From NCBI GenBank assembly GCA_007115705.1, contig QXEO01001030.1:415603-479602 (forward strand): a stretch of 64,000 nucleotides of DNA, given 5' to 3'. This document shows, in pieces, positions 34,243 through 44,469 of this stretch. How positions within the stretch are numbered: the first letter of the stretch is position 1; each line of letters begins with the position of its first letter. Under the pieces are notes generated by a model. It did not search any database and was not told the origin of the DNA. It saw only the letters and a list, made by a program, of their open reading frames with translations. The stretch is from Dactylis glomerata (Eukaryota; Streptophyta; Magnoliopsida; Poales; Poaceae). Made by a program: the position numbers and the translations under genes.

Positions 34243-36135
34243 ATGGATGCGGGTATTGTTCTATCCCTAGGATGTAATCTTACCCTTGCATGTTCTTGGT
34301 GGTCTTGTCCCTCTAGTTGTTGTTTTTGACAAGCTTGAATCATGTTGTATGGGTCTTTCTCCCCGATCTATCAAATTGTAGGCTGCAGCAACACTTAGAA
34401 AATTTTTTCGAGGGGGCCGGATTATCCGCCCCCCCCTGGCCGGATAATCCGGCCTGGGAAGATCCTGTCAAATTTTTTTTTGTTGCTGCTCTCAATTTGA
34501 TGTTTTGGTGTAGGTTGTTTGTCCATACTACATGGTTCTTTGATCTTTTCCGTAACTCGTGTGCATACGCTTATCCCCATGCTATCCTTGCACCTCTCTT
34601 TCACAGGTGGTCCGAGTGTGCCGAAGCGCAAGCGGCGTTTGATTCCGAATGAGGATGGTCTCCTAGTTGATGAGGTCGTTATTCGCCAGCGTCAGAGGGC
34701 GGCTGCTAGAAAGGCTGAGAAGGAGAAAGCTGCCAAGGTTGCCAAAGCTCAAGCCCGTCGTCGCAAAGGCAAAGAGCCACGTCCTAACTACAAGAGCATG
34801 CCCAAGGCCGAGTACATTCTTGTGAGGCGCAACAATTGGTATGCCACAGCAAGAGATGAAGACATTGAGGACCGTGGTTTCTGGAATGAGGAGCAGTGGG
34901 GGATTTTTCGTGATGTTTATGAGCCATTCAAGAACCCTTGTCGTCCGATGCATCCTATTGATTTTGATCACCTTCGCAGCAAGTCTTATTTTGATGAAGC
35001 ACTTTCTGTGGTTGAGAAGTTGGGTTTGATGGGGTTGGCCAACATTCAGTGCAACTATAATCCCGGTCTTATCAAGCAGTTCTATGCTACCCTTGTGATC
35101 CTGCCAAATGCTCAGAAATCTATGAAGTGGATGACCGGCGAGCATGAGTGTACATCGAACTTCACTACGTTTGCCTCTCTCTTGGGGTATGCGTATGATG
35201 GAGACACTCCAGTGGGTCGCCGTATTCACAACCCGGGGACCAAGCCTGACAAAGATAAGTTGTATGATCTCTATGACTCCACAGGTGTTGTGGGCTTCAT
35301 CCATGGGCTGCATCCGCTTTATGATCAGCTGGTCCGCATTTTTAGGGAGAACATTGCTCCTAGTGGTGGCAACAATGATGCCATTCGCACCTCTCTTGTT
35401 GATCTACTTGCTTTTGCTCATGAGTGTGCCACGTCGACTGACCCTGCTGAGGACTTTACCCTTGATGTGATGGATTTCATCTTCTATGAGATCAAGGATG
35501 CTATTATTCAGAGGAACACTGTGCCATATGCTCCTTTCATCATGCTTCTCATTAAGCATGTCCTTGGAGACTATGATATTCATGATGACTGTGTGGAGCA
35601 CAAGGTCAAGAAGATGTATATCAAGAGAAAGGCGAAATCTGCTCCTTCAGCTGCATATCCTGACACTTTCATGGCTGATGCGAGGACTAGTGCTACTGCT
35701 CGTGATCAGAGGGCTGCTGCATCTGTTGTGTCTCGGGAGGTAAGGAAGCTCAGTTGGTTTGAGCGGAATGTTCTGTGCATGAAGGTAGAGATCCACCGTG
35801 AGAACTACCAGGCCTATGTCGAGAGGAAGAGCATCCAGGACACTCAGCAGCTTATCCTTCACCGTCTCAGTGGTGCTCAGACTGCCGATCCCACTCCTAC
35901 TGCTCCTGTGGCCTATAATGCTTGGAACACCGATCGCTACAACTGGGTGGATATGCAGAAGCATCTCTTTGATGCTCCAGATGCTCCCGCAGGAGGTGCT
36001 CGTGCAGAGGCTGAGGAGGACTTTGAGGCTGAGGAGGACTTTGATGATGAAGATGAAGATGCTGGAGATGACGAGGGTGATGGCGGAGATTATGATGATG
36101 TGGACTCCGGCGACTTCGATGTTGGGGAGGATTGA
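34243..36135 (+). CDS. Sirevirus extra gene downstream of pol, predicted two exons
   Basis: I predict a 10-nt first coding exon (34243-34252, ATGGATGCGG), an intron 34253-34606 (GTATTG ... TTTCACAG, 354 bp) and a second exon 34607-36135. The alternative is a single frame from the ATG at 34519, but that start lies inside the intron. The protein starts MDAGGPSVPKRKRR, a basic, nuclear-signal-like end. A lysine/arginine helix follows, then a globular part with EYILVRRNNWYATARDED, FDEALSVVEKLGL, GLIKQFYATLVIL, WMTGEHECT and SFASLLG-like TFASLLGYAYDGD. This resembles the 'putative plant transposon protein' domain found in other plant elements (from memory). The last 45 residues are almost all Asp, Glu and Gly. 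Extra genes here are often called env-like in Sireviruses, but I see no signal peptide or membrane segment. Function unknown. Confidence 0.65.
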
Positions 36136-36646
36136 TTCCTCGGGACGTGTAGCATCGCTCTTCTCCCTTTTTGGTGTCTTGATGCCAAAGGGGGAGAAGT
36201 AGTTCTATTAGGAGTGTTTCGGGATTTGCATGGGTGGAAACACAAGCTTGTGCGCTTATCATTCTTTGGCGCTTTTGTTTCTTCTTATTTCGTTCGTCTT
36301 AAGTTGAACTTTGTGTGTGGTTGAACTTTGTGTCGTTTATGTGCTACCGTGTGGTGTATGAGACTATGTTACATGTTCTATATGTGCCATGTGGATCATT
36401 ATGCGTTGTTCACTTATTTTTTTAGCTCATGGTTATTGGTGAAATGGCTATGAAATTATTGTCCGGTATATCATATTATCATATTCGGAATTCCATAATG
36501 ATTGAGTTATCTATGCAAAGGTATGTCTCCTCTAAACTTGTTGGTGAAGATGCACACATCTAGGGGGAGCCTTTTATCTTGCTCAAATATTTGTTGTTTG
36601 AAATATTCGATCTTTCTTGCAAATCCTAGTGTTGTCATCTAACACC
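36136..36646 (+). other. 3' untranslated region of the Sirevirus
   Basis: No coding is seen. It holds two polypurine-like runs (36187-36197 and 36562-36570) and AT-rich DNA. Confidence 0.6.
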
Positions 36647-36660
36647 AAAAAGGGGGAGAT
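36647..36660 (+). other. Polypurine tract of the Sirevirus
   Basis: AAAAAGGGGGAGAT directly precedes the 3' LTR, the expected plus-strand primer. Confidence 0.85.
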
Positions 36661-37705
36661 TGAAAGTGCAAACTTTGTTTCCCTCAGATTTTGTGTGTTA
36701 GATAACAACATTAGGGATATTAAGTGTGTGCTAAGCTGTGCAGTTTTGACAGATGAAGAAATGCCAGGCCGGATATTCCGGCCAGGGGCCGGATAATCCC
36801 CCCCCCCCCCCCCCGGAGACGACCCCAAATTCGGCTAAGGACCAGACGCGGCGTCACCCAGTATAGGGGGGCGGATAATCCGGCCAGGGGCCGGATATTC
36901 CGGCCAGCCGGATAATCCGGTCCAACTTTGGCCGGATAATCCGCCCCTCCAAGTCAGCAATGGCTACATTTTGGGAGGGGGTATAAATACCCCTCCCCTT
37001 CTTCCACCTCAAACTGCTCGAGCTGATGAAGAAGAACACCTTATTTTGAGCCACCAAATTCGCAAGATCTCCTCCCTCAACCCACCAAAGCTCTTGATCT
37101 TTGGAGAATCGAAGGAGAAGGCCTTGATCTACATCCTCACCGAAGCGATTTGATTTCCCCTCTCATTTGCTAGAGGGCCCTTTGGTCTTGGGTTCCCTTG
37201 TGTCCCTTGACCTTGTTTGTGTGATTGATATCTTGATACTTGTTGATTGAGATCTTTGTGGTGCTTGGGAGCCTCCAATTCAGTTGTGGAGTTGTGCCCC
37301 AAGTTTTGTAAAGGCCGGTTCCGCCTTGAGGAATCCCTTAGTGGAAAGTGAGCTAGGCCTTTGTGGCGGAAGCTTGCACCGGAGAAGAGGGTGAGCCTTT
37401 GTGGCGTTGGTTAGGCCTTTGTGGCAACCACACCCCTCCAACGTAGACGTACTTCCCCTAAAAAGGAAGGAACTACGGGAATTACATCCGTGTCTCCGTG
37501 TGCTCCACTCTCGGTTACCTCTATCCTTTATTGCCTTTACTACTTGTATCTTGCTTAGCTTGCTTGTTGACATATAGGTAAATTCACCTTAGTTGCATAT
37601 CTAGAGAATTTACCTTTTGTGTCAAGCCTAAATTGAAAAAGAATTAAAATTTGAGTAGCACCTATTCACCCCCCCCCCCCTCTAGGTGCCCATACGATCC
37701 GTTCA
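36661..37705 (+). repeat. 3' LTR of the Sirevirus
   Basis: 1045 bp, from TGAAAGTG to GTTCA, then the target duplication CTAAG. It matches the 5' LTR but for about two substitutions, a 122-bp block at 36785-36906 and four extra C in the terminal C-run. Confidence 0.95.
36785..36906 (+). repeat. 122-bp block unique to the 3' LTR, with a C17 run and extra palindromes
   Basis: The block is bounded by an 18-bp direct repeat, GGCCGGATATTCCGGCCA (36767-36784 and 36889-36906), absent as a pair from the 5' LTR. It holds further GGATAATCC palindromes, 17 consecutive C (36798-36814) and about 55 bp of unrelated GC-rich sequence. Confidence 0.85.
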
Positions 37706-39329
37706 CTAAGCCATATCCATAGAATTGCAAAGCTTTCTACAACACTAATTACATTGTCTAATGACTAATGATCAGTGGATAAACTAACCCTGGAGCAATT
37801 ACATAAAAATAAAAAAAGCAGCCATCATATGTCTTGCTTCTATGATCGACAAGCTACCTTAATTGCTTGTTTATCTTCTTTATTTCTGCCTTTACTTTGG
37901 CATTGCCCACCAGAGAAGTAGGGCCAGCAATGGGGATCAGAGATCCTGATCACAACTACTCTGGCTTCGACTGTAAATTGCCCCTCTAGGGATGTGCCCT
38001 CGCTCTGAATCTTCTCGAGCCACTCATAATGGATCTATCATGTGTAAGCACAATAGTAGAACAGTTCAGTTCATAGTTTTGATTTTATATAATGGAGCTG
38101 CCATGTGTAAGCACAACAGTAGCACATATTCAACTAATGCTACCATCAATTTTATGTGAGCAAACACATACCACATACTACTAGTTTTTTTCCAATCTTT
38201 TATATATTCAACTAATGCTACCATCAATTTTATGTGAGCAAACAAATACCACACATACTACTAATTTTTCCTATCTTTTATATATTAAACAAATGCTACC
38301 ATCGATTTATGTGAGCTAACACATACCACATACTACTAGTTTTCCAATCTTTTATATATTCAACTAATGCTACCATCGGTTTTACAACAGTGATGATATT
38401 TCGGTGGCACTGCATAAGAATTGGACAACATCAGGTTTGTATCACAAGCGGAAGGTAAGAACACAAATCATATCAACTTGCATTCATTTATTATTAACTT
38501 GTCTGTTAATGTTCTAACTCCAAAGATTATTTATTTTCTGTAGTGTTCTTGTCTTGTGCTATACACATGAGAAAGTCGACAACCTCTTCCATATTAGTGC
38601 TAATGAGAATGCATGCATATGGGGTTCCTCTCCCATGTCATAAGGATTGCAAATAAGTATATATATTGTTAAGGCACTTCACTGATCTAGTTTGCTTCTA
38701 ACATGTCATTGATTCACTTAACTATTTCTGCTTAAATGGATTAGATGCATTTCAATAGACCAGCTGTACCAACCGTTGCTATTGTGATGTTTTGGTGTAC
38801 TGCATAAGTCTCTGTTTTAGTTAAGAGTGTCTTATGCGGTGCTTCCAAAATATCTCCCAAAGGTGATGAGAAGACAAGATAGATAAACGCCAAGTTCCTC
38901 TCCATTTTTCAATACAAAGACCATTGTGGATCTATTCGAGGGATCTATCATGGAGCAAAGACATAACCAAGATAACCTAAATATTTCACTAGGAATTCAA
39001 TCTATGTTGACATGTATGTATACATGTGGTGTATGAGATGCTCAATATAAAGAAAATGTGTTTTGCTGGTGTATTTGCATGCAATGTTTATTTATACATG
39101 CTTTCTTGCTGGTGATGGTCATTGCATATTGCAAAAACCGTATTCAATCATGAACTAAGCATACGGCAAGAACAACAAAGAAATGTGGGCGATGTGAGCT
39201 AACACATACCACTGATCATAATAAAACATTTGCGATCTTCCAACTGTACCAACGATTAAGCATAAAATTGTGTTGGTGAAGTCCCTCAGATTCGCAAACG
39301 ATTGTGGGACAAACACTGTGGGTGAAACT
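37706..39329. other. Intergenic AT-rich DNA
   Basis: No gene is seen. It contains the tandem repeat described separately and a shorter direct repeat (CATGTGTAAGCACAA at 38039 and about 38102). It continues the host DNA that precedes 18244. Confidence 0.6.
38120..38385. repeat. 78-bp tandem repeat, about three and a half units
   Basis: The words CAACTAATGCTACCATC and CATACTACTAGTTTT recur. The marker AATGC falls at 38136, 38214, 38292 and 38366, giving steps of 78, 78 and 74 bp. Units differ by a few substitutions and small gaps. Confidence 0.85.
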
Positions 39330-39461
39330 TTATCTTTCACACACAATTTTAGAAACCGTTTCCTTTGCGGGGGCCAATCGCACACCCCGGCATGGAGAGG
39401 GTTTAGTCAACCGTGTGTGATGGGCCGATTTGGTCGTGTGTGAAGGCTTGTTCTGTAGTAT
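39330..39461 (-). mobile_element. Possible CACTA transposon end
   Basis: Read on the minus strand from 39460 the sequence starts TACTACAGAACAAGCC, followed by several TCACACAC words within 130 bp. This resembles the CACTACA start and subterminal repeats of CACTA elements. No matching opposite end or transposase was found. Confidence 0.3.
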
Positions 39462-39729
39462 TCACTAACCGTAAGTGACAGCTTAACAATTGGAATTATG
39501 TGAGCTCGGCGGGTCCCACAACTTATCCACGTCATCGCGGGGCACACAGGTTGTCCTCTGAGCGCAAGACCCACCTTGTGTCCACCTCACAGAGTGGGAC
39601 CCACAACTCATTCAGCTAAGACAGTATCCGGAGCCATCCTCGGAAGCGAGCCATCCCGCGCTCGATCGTTGCATCCTCCCCTGCCCTCCATTTTCCTCCT
39701 CTTCTTCTTCTCCGGCGACGAAACCTGCA

Positions 39730-39907
39730 ATGTCGAGGGGAATTGTTGACCTCCTCTTCAGTCTCTTGCCCCTCCTGGCCACGTTATGGTGCAGTTCCAA
39801 TGACAAGGTGCCCTGATTGCCCATGTACCGCGCCCCTAAAGCGGCTGGTCATAGCTACCAACAAGAACGACAACCTTGGGTGGCAATTTGTGAAGTGCGA
39901 GAGCCTG
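39730..39907 (+). pseudogene. GRF zinc-finger gene fragment, cut by the Tekay element
   Basis: A GC-rich leader with CTTCTTCTTCTCC leads to an ATG at 39730. After an apparent frameshift the sequence reads a GRF-type zinc finger start: MTRCPDCPCTAPLKRL, then NLGWQFVKCES with the spaced cysteines. The gene stops abruptly at 39907, where the Tekay LTR begins. GRF fingers bind nucleic acid and are common in both host and transposon-linked plant genes. The remainder should lie past the right edge. Confidence 0.55.
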
Positions 39908-42900
39908 TGTAACAACTCAGAAAATTGTAATCCGTTTCTATTAATTAAAGTGCCAAATTTTGGACCAAGATAAAACTTTTATCTATTATTGCATGTATGC
40001 ATATATTTGCTATTATATGTTTTCTATGATTTCATGTGTGTTATTATGTGTTGTGCAATAGTTAGTCAATTCTAACTTAACCAACAGAAGCATTAGAGAA
40101 AGATTATAAGAGCCAAAGAAAATAGAAACAAAAGGAAGAAAGAAAAAGAGAAGAATAAGTTGATCTAGGAAATCTTATTGACTACCCTACTTTGGACCCT
40201 TAGAATAAGAAATCTGTAACTCCAGCAAAGGTGTGGTCAGTTAGTTGAGCTTGACCAAGTTGCCTACTAACTCAACCAAGAAGTTTCAAACCAAAATTCA
40301 AAGTGTAACTCAACACAAACATCAGCAAAAGATTGAATCTGAAACAGTGACAATACCCAAAATTTGAAATATGATTTCTGCAAAACTTAACCTTTCTTGG
40401 TAACAAAAATATCTCTGGAAACCTTGTCTAATATGTTGACCACCCAAAGTGAAAAATTTCAAAAATTCGAATTTGAGTTTCTTGCGGGCATTTGACCGAA
40501 CACCTGGAGGGCAAAAATCCGACCAAATCGGTTTCACTGTGAGCTTTCCTGTTCACCCTCGCTCGAACCCTGTAGCCATGCCTGGAGAGCCTCCTTGGTC
40601 GAGCCCAGCCCCCTCTGCCCCGACCCGAGCCGTGAGAAGTGGAGGAGAAGAAGAAGAACGCGCCCAGGACCCCCTCTCTTCTCCCTCTGCTCGCTGCACG
40701 TCACCGACCGTCGTGGCCTCGCCAGCGCCGACCCACAGCACCCCGTCGCCAAGACAGAACCCCGCCAGCACGCTCGCAAGGCCGCCGTGCCCGGTGTTGC
40801 TCGACGCACGTCGCCAGGGCCCCCGCACCGGCGAGCTACTGGACGCCCTCGCCCTCGACTCTCTGGCCTATAAAAGCCCCCGCCGATCAAACGAAGGGAC
40901 GCACACCACTCCCAGCTATCTCCCAGACAACTTCCCTCCCTCCCGCTTGCTCTCGTTCGACGTTGCCAGCCCCGGCGGCGAGGTACTGGACGCGGAAGGC
41001 GCCGCCGCGTTCGACCCCCGCTGAGCAAGAGGACGCCGGGAATTGGTGGAGGAGTACCGCCGGAGCCTTTTCCGCCTGTCGCCGTCGAGCCCTGCTTCCT
41101 CTACGCACGTCGCCGTCGCCGTCGTCTTCCTCACTATGCGCAGGTGAGCTCCACCCTCGCCGTCGAACACAAAGCAGACGCGCCGTTGGATTAGAATCCA
41201 ACGGCAGCGTACCGCTTCGGGTCACTTAAGTGACCTGACGAGGAGGACCCACGTGTCAGTTGTTTTAAAACTTTTCCCGCCTGGAGCGAAGCGTTATCGG
41301 GCCGGCCCATTCGGGTTTCATTTGAAATCGGCCCGGTTCGGTTGGTTTCGGTCCGTTTCGTTTTTTATTTAATTTCCCGCCTATTTCGAATTATTTCAAA
41401 TATGTTTCAGATATGTTTTTCAAACTGAAATTCCAAGAGTTTTAGAAATCCATTTTTAGCAAATGAATATGCGTTGGAAAGCTTAGGAATTGCTCTACCC
41501 TATGAAACTGGTTAGAATTCAAATTGAGTTAGGGATTTAAATAAATAAGAATACCTTGACCATAGCTTTATTACTCATAGAAAATTGGTTAAGCCTCCAA
41601 AAATTATGAAACTTGGTTTGTGAACTCACTAATTAACCCACATGCTGTTTAGTCCAACCTTATTCAATTAACACTTTGTTAGTAACATCAATTAAGCCAA
41701 CTCCAATCCTAGTTGGTAGCATAAAATGATAGATCCCTATTATACACTTAGAATTGATTTTTCCCTCAATACCAATTTACTTAATTAGTCAATATCCACT
41801 TGAACTAGCCCTAATAACCCTAGTTACTTACCCATACTCAAAAAGTAAACAACACATGACACCTAGTAGAAACTCTAACTTGCACACTTAATGAAAACTT
41901 GGAAGAAAAACTTGCAATCCCACTCAATAAAATCCAACATGAACTCTATTGTTTGAAAACAATGATGTGTGCTTGAAGTGATGTTAGTATGGTGTGGTGA
42001 TTGTGTGCTTTGTATTTATTCGTTATTAGACGCTAGTGTTGCTGAGGAGGGTATTGAAGGGGAATTTTATCAAGAAGAAGAAGACTACCCCGGACACTTT
42101 GCCAACCAAGGCAAGCCATCTTTTGAATCATACCCCACATGCCTAGTTTTACTATTGCATTCTACTTGTTTTAAGTAAATTGCATGATTGAATTGCTAGA
42201 GTAGAATGATAGATGTGTAGTGATATCTTGCTTATCAAGAGCATCAAGCTGGGTTTATCCAACCCTATTTTAGTGGTATCATTACTCAATATAGTCGCTT
42301 AGTCGCTAATAAAATTGAGGCCATCTCTAAGGGGAACCCTATTTGAACTTGGTGACTTGAAACTTGAAAGCTTGAATTGGAGATCCCTCCTACATGATGG
42401 TTTTATGAAGGAAAATAATATTGACTAAGGACTATGGAATGTATTTGCTAAATGATAATAAGTGATGTACCATGTGAGCCAACCATTACCGTACGACCAC
42501 ACTACCCCTAAATGGGAAGGGGCTTAGTCCGTAGCTTGTTCACCCTAGTATGGGAGGTCTTGTATCATCCATTATAGAAGTGCACCGTGTGCGGGTACTT
42601 CCGAACCGGGTGGAATTTCCATTCATCCAGCATCCTGGAGCGGGCAAAACTAGAGACGCCGGAACGGAGATGTGCGTGTCTCGGGCTCTAGGGAAGGATC
42701 CTATACTAGAGTTAGCAAGTGAAAGAGTTTGTTTGATTATCTGAACCCCGCATACTTGGTGTATGACGATCCGTGGATTTCTCCTGGCAGATGTATCGTA
42801 TCTTGTGGGTAAAGTGTACCTCTCTGCAGAGGTTTCGAAACTATTCGAATAGCCGCGTCCTCGGTTATGGACAGTTGGCAAACTGTACTTGACTTTTGTC

Positions 42901-43471
42901 AAGAATGATAATAACTTATGGTGAACTTGGTGAATGACTTGACTTGACATTGATATTGACACACTTGAAGTTCCTCTTTAGATTGAACTTAGAGAACTAA
43001 ACCTCTTTTCTACAAATGAATATTCTTGGGAAACAAAACTAGCTTTTGCAACTAAACTTAGTGCTTAGTCCACCATATCAACCTTGCATATCTACTTCAT
43101 CATTTCATTTATAAGATGGTTTGCGAGTGCATCCAATGTACTCATGGCTGTGTCCCTGGCTATCAACTTGGCCAGACTATGGGGAAGAGTATCCGGAGGA
43201 AGGTTATGAAGAAGAGTATCAGGACTAAGATCTTCTACTGAGTCGCCATTGCCTGTAGGGTGAAGGCATGGACCCGATGACGTTATTTCCGCTGCTATAT
43301 GGTGTTGTAATATGAACTTGGTCACTATGACCATTGTATTTGAACCATCGTATTGCAATGTCTATGGAGCTGGTTACCAACTACGTTATGTGTATCACAA
43401 CAATGATTCTGGGATTGTGGTGGAATACATAACGGGCACTTCGAATTTGTGATAAATTCGTGGGTGTCACA
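39908..43471 (+). repeat. 5' LTR of Tekay copy 2
   Basis: 3564 bp, TGTAACAACTC to GTGTCACA. A GC-rich block (about 40550-41220) surrounds a TATA box, TATAAAA at 40869-40875, the likely promoter. Open frames in this block (for example 40449-41024) have no protein-like features. Confidence 0.93.
40869..40875 (+). promoter_or_regulatory. TATA box of the Tekay LTR
   Basis: GGCCTATAAAAGCCCC in the GC-rich part of the LTR; it is conserved in the 3' LTR at 63780-63786. Confidence 0.7.
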
Positions 43472-43474
43472 AGT

Positions 43475-43486
43475 TGGTATCAGAGC
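43475..43486 (+). other. Primer binding site of Tekay copy 2
   Basis: TGGTATCAGAGC, three bases after the LTR, is complementary to initiator-methionine tRNA. Confidence 0.9.
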
Positions 43487-43686
43487 CTAGGCTGACCATA
43501 GGAGACCTTAGTTAGAATGGGCGTTAAATGAAACCTTTATAAAAACAAAGAGATAAGTAATGGGTTAAAATTGCTTAGTCGTTTCCTCTCTATTTACAAA
43601 GCTTTGTACATACTTCAGTTTTTACCTACTTAAAATTTTGCACACTTGAGTTGATCACTAACTTAATCTAATCTAAAATTTTGTAG

Positions 43687-44469
43687 ATGGCCCCGGTATT
43701 CACTGAGCAGTACCAGTTGGGCCATGGTGGCAGCCTTTGTTTGGAGCGCGACCTCACCACCCTAACCTTGTTTCTGGATCGTCTATATCCGGAGTTCAAG
43801 GGAGCCGTGCTCAATGAGCACCCGGATGGAGAGCTACGGTGGCTTGTCAGGGCCAGTTGCCGTGGCAAGAAGGGAGATTTGAGTTCTCCAAGGATCAAGT
43901 TTGAGCTTGTGGAGAACACTTGGGCCGATGGTTTGGTCCGAGGTATGCAGGAGATGCACGCCCGCTTGTGCGGACTGCATGTTGAGGAGGTCCAGGGGGA
44001 GCGCTTTAGGAACTTTGCTCGGCGTGATGCGGATGGGCGTCCCGCAAACATGCCAGGGCAAAATGAGCCGAGTACATACATCGATCACATGGACTTCTTG
44101 CTGTACTCCACTCAACAGGAGGCAGATCGTGCCCGTACCAAGGCCAACCTTGAGCACTTCGCACTGGTGGAGGCAAGGAGCACCATCAGGATCATTGCTA
44201 GGGATCGCAAGGGCCTTCGCCGCCAGCGCGATGAGAGGGATCAGACCATTGAGGAGTTGAAGGCCAATGTGGCTGAGCTGACTGAGTACATTGAGAGTCT
44301 AGAGAGCCACCTTAGGGAGGAGGAAGGCATTGATCTCCGCAAGGAGGATAATGCCCTCATTAGTGACGAGGATGACTTCATGGAGGACCTTGATGATCAG
44401 GAGCATGATGAGGATGCTGGATTCATTGTAGATGATGAGGAGGAAGACCCCGAGGAGCCCGATGTTTAG
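43687..44469 (+). CDS. Tekay orf0 protein, unknown function
   Basis: An intact 260-codon gene lies between the primer site and gag, in the same strand. The first 135 residues look globular (FLDRLYPEFKGAVLNEHPDG, then ELRWLVRASCRGKKGDLSS). Residues about 150-210 are helical with heptad-like spacing (RRQRDERDQTIEELKANVAE), probably a coiled coil. The last 40 residues are almost all acidic (DDQEHDEDAGFIVDDEEEDP). Such orf0 genes are known in RIRE3/RIRE8-type elements but their role is not known to me. The ATG directly follows a splice-acceptor-like TTTTGTAG. An intact frame in a copy whose pol is broken suggests recent activity. Confidence 0.7.
   Translation: MAPVFTEQYQLGHGGSLCLERDLTTLTLFLDRLYPEFKGAVLNEHPDGELRWLVRASCRGKKGDLSSPRIKFELVENTWADGLVRGMQEMHARLCGLHVEEVQGERFRNFARRDADGRPANMPGQNEPSTYIDHMDFLLYSTQQEADRARTKANLEHFALVEARSTIRIIARDRKGLRRQRDERDQTIEELKANVAELTEYIESLESHLREEEGIDLRKEDNALISDEDDFMEDLDDQEHDEDAGFIVDDEEEDPEEPDV

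Larger units (their letters stand above)
18244..37705 (+). mobile_element. Sirevirus (Ty1/copia, SIRE/Maximus lineage) LTR-retrotransposon with nested Athila element
   Basis: The ends are TGAAAGTG and GTTCA, with the 5-bp target duplication CTAAG (18239-18243 and 37706-37710). Without the nested element it is about 11.1 kb. The order is LTR, Met-type primer site, gag with CCHC knuckle, protease, integrase, reverse transcriptase, RNase H, then an extra gene, polypurine tract and LTR. Integrase before reverse transcriptase marks copia. The large gag with coiled coil, the downstream gene, repeated polypurine-like tracts and LTR palindromes fit Sireviruses. One frameshift in pol (about 31645) and the nested insertion make it inactive. 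The LTRs differ by only about two substitutions plus a 122-bp block. Confidence 0.93.

Noticed and set aside
34519..34606. Simple start of the Sirevirus extra gene at 34519
   Set aside because: The stretch has pyrimidine-rich intron character and ends in TTTCACAG. A spliced start at 34243 gives a better N-terminus. Kept as the alternative.
34519..36135. Calling the Sirevirus extra gene an envelope gene
   Set aside because: I see no signal peptide, membrane segment or cleavage site. The acidic tail and basic start fit a nuclear or nucleic-acid-linked protein better.
38039..38385. CRISPR-like array
   Set aside because: The repeats are adjacent tandem units without unique spacers, and the genome is a plant's.
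40449..41229. Several overlapping open frames on both strands in the Tekay LTR (also 63360-63939)
   Set aside because: They lie in the GC-rich promoter part of the LTR, overlap on both strands and show only low-complexity Pro/Arg/Ser text. The TATA box lies within them.
43469..43490. tRNA genes suggested by TGGTATCAGAGC and TGGCGCCGTTGCC words
   Set aside because: These are primer binding sites beside LTRs; no tRNA cloverleaf is present.
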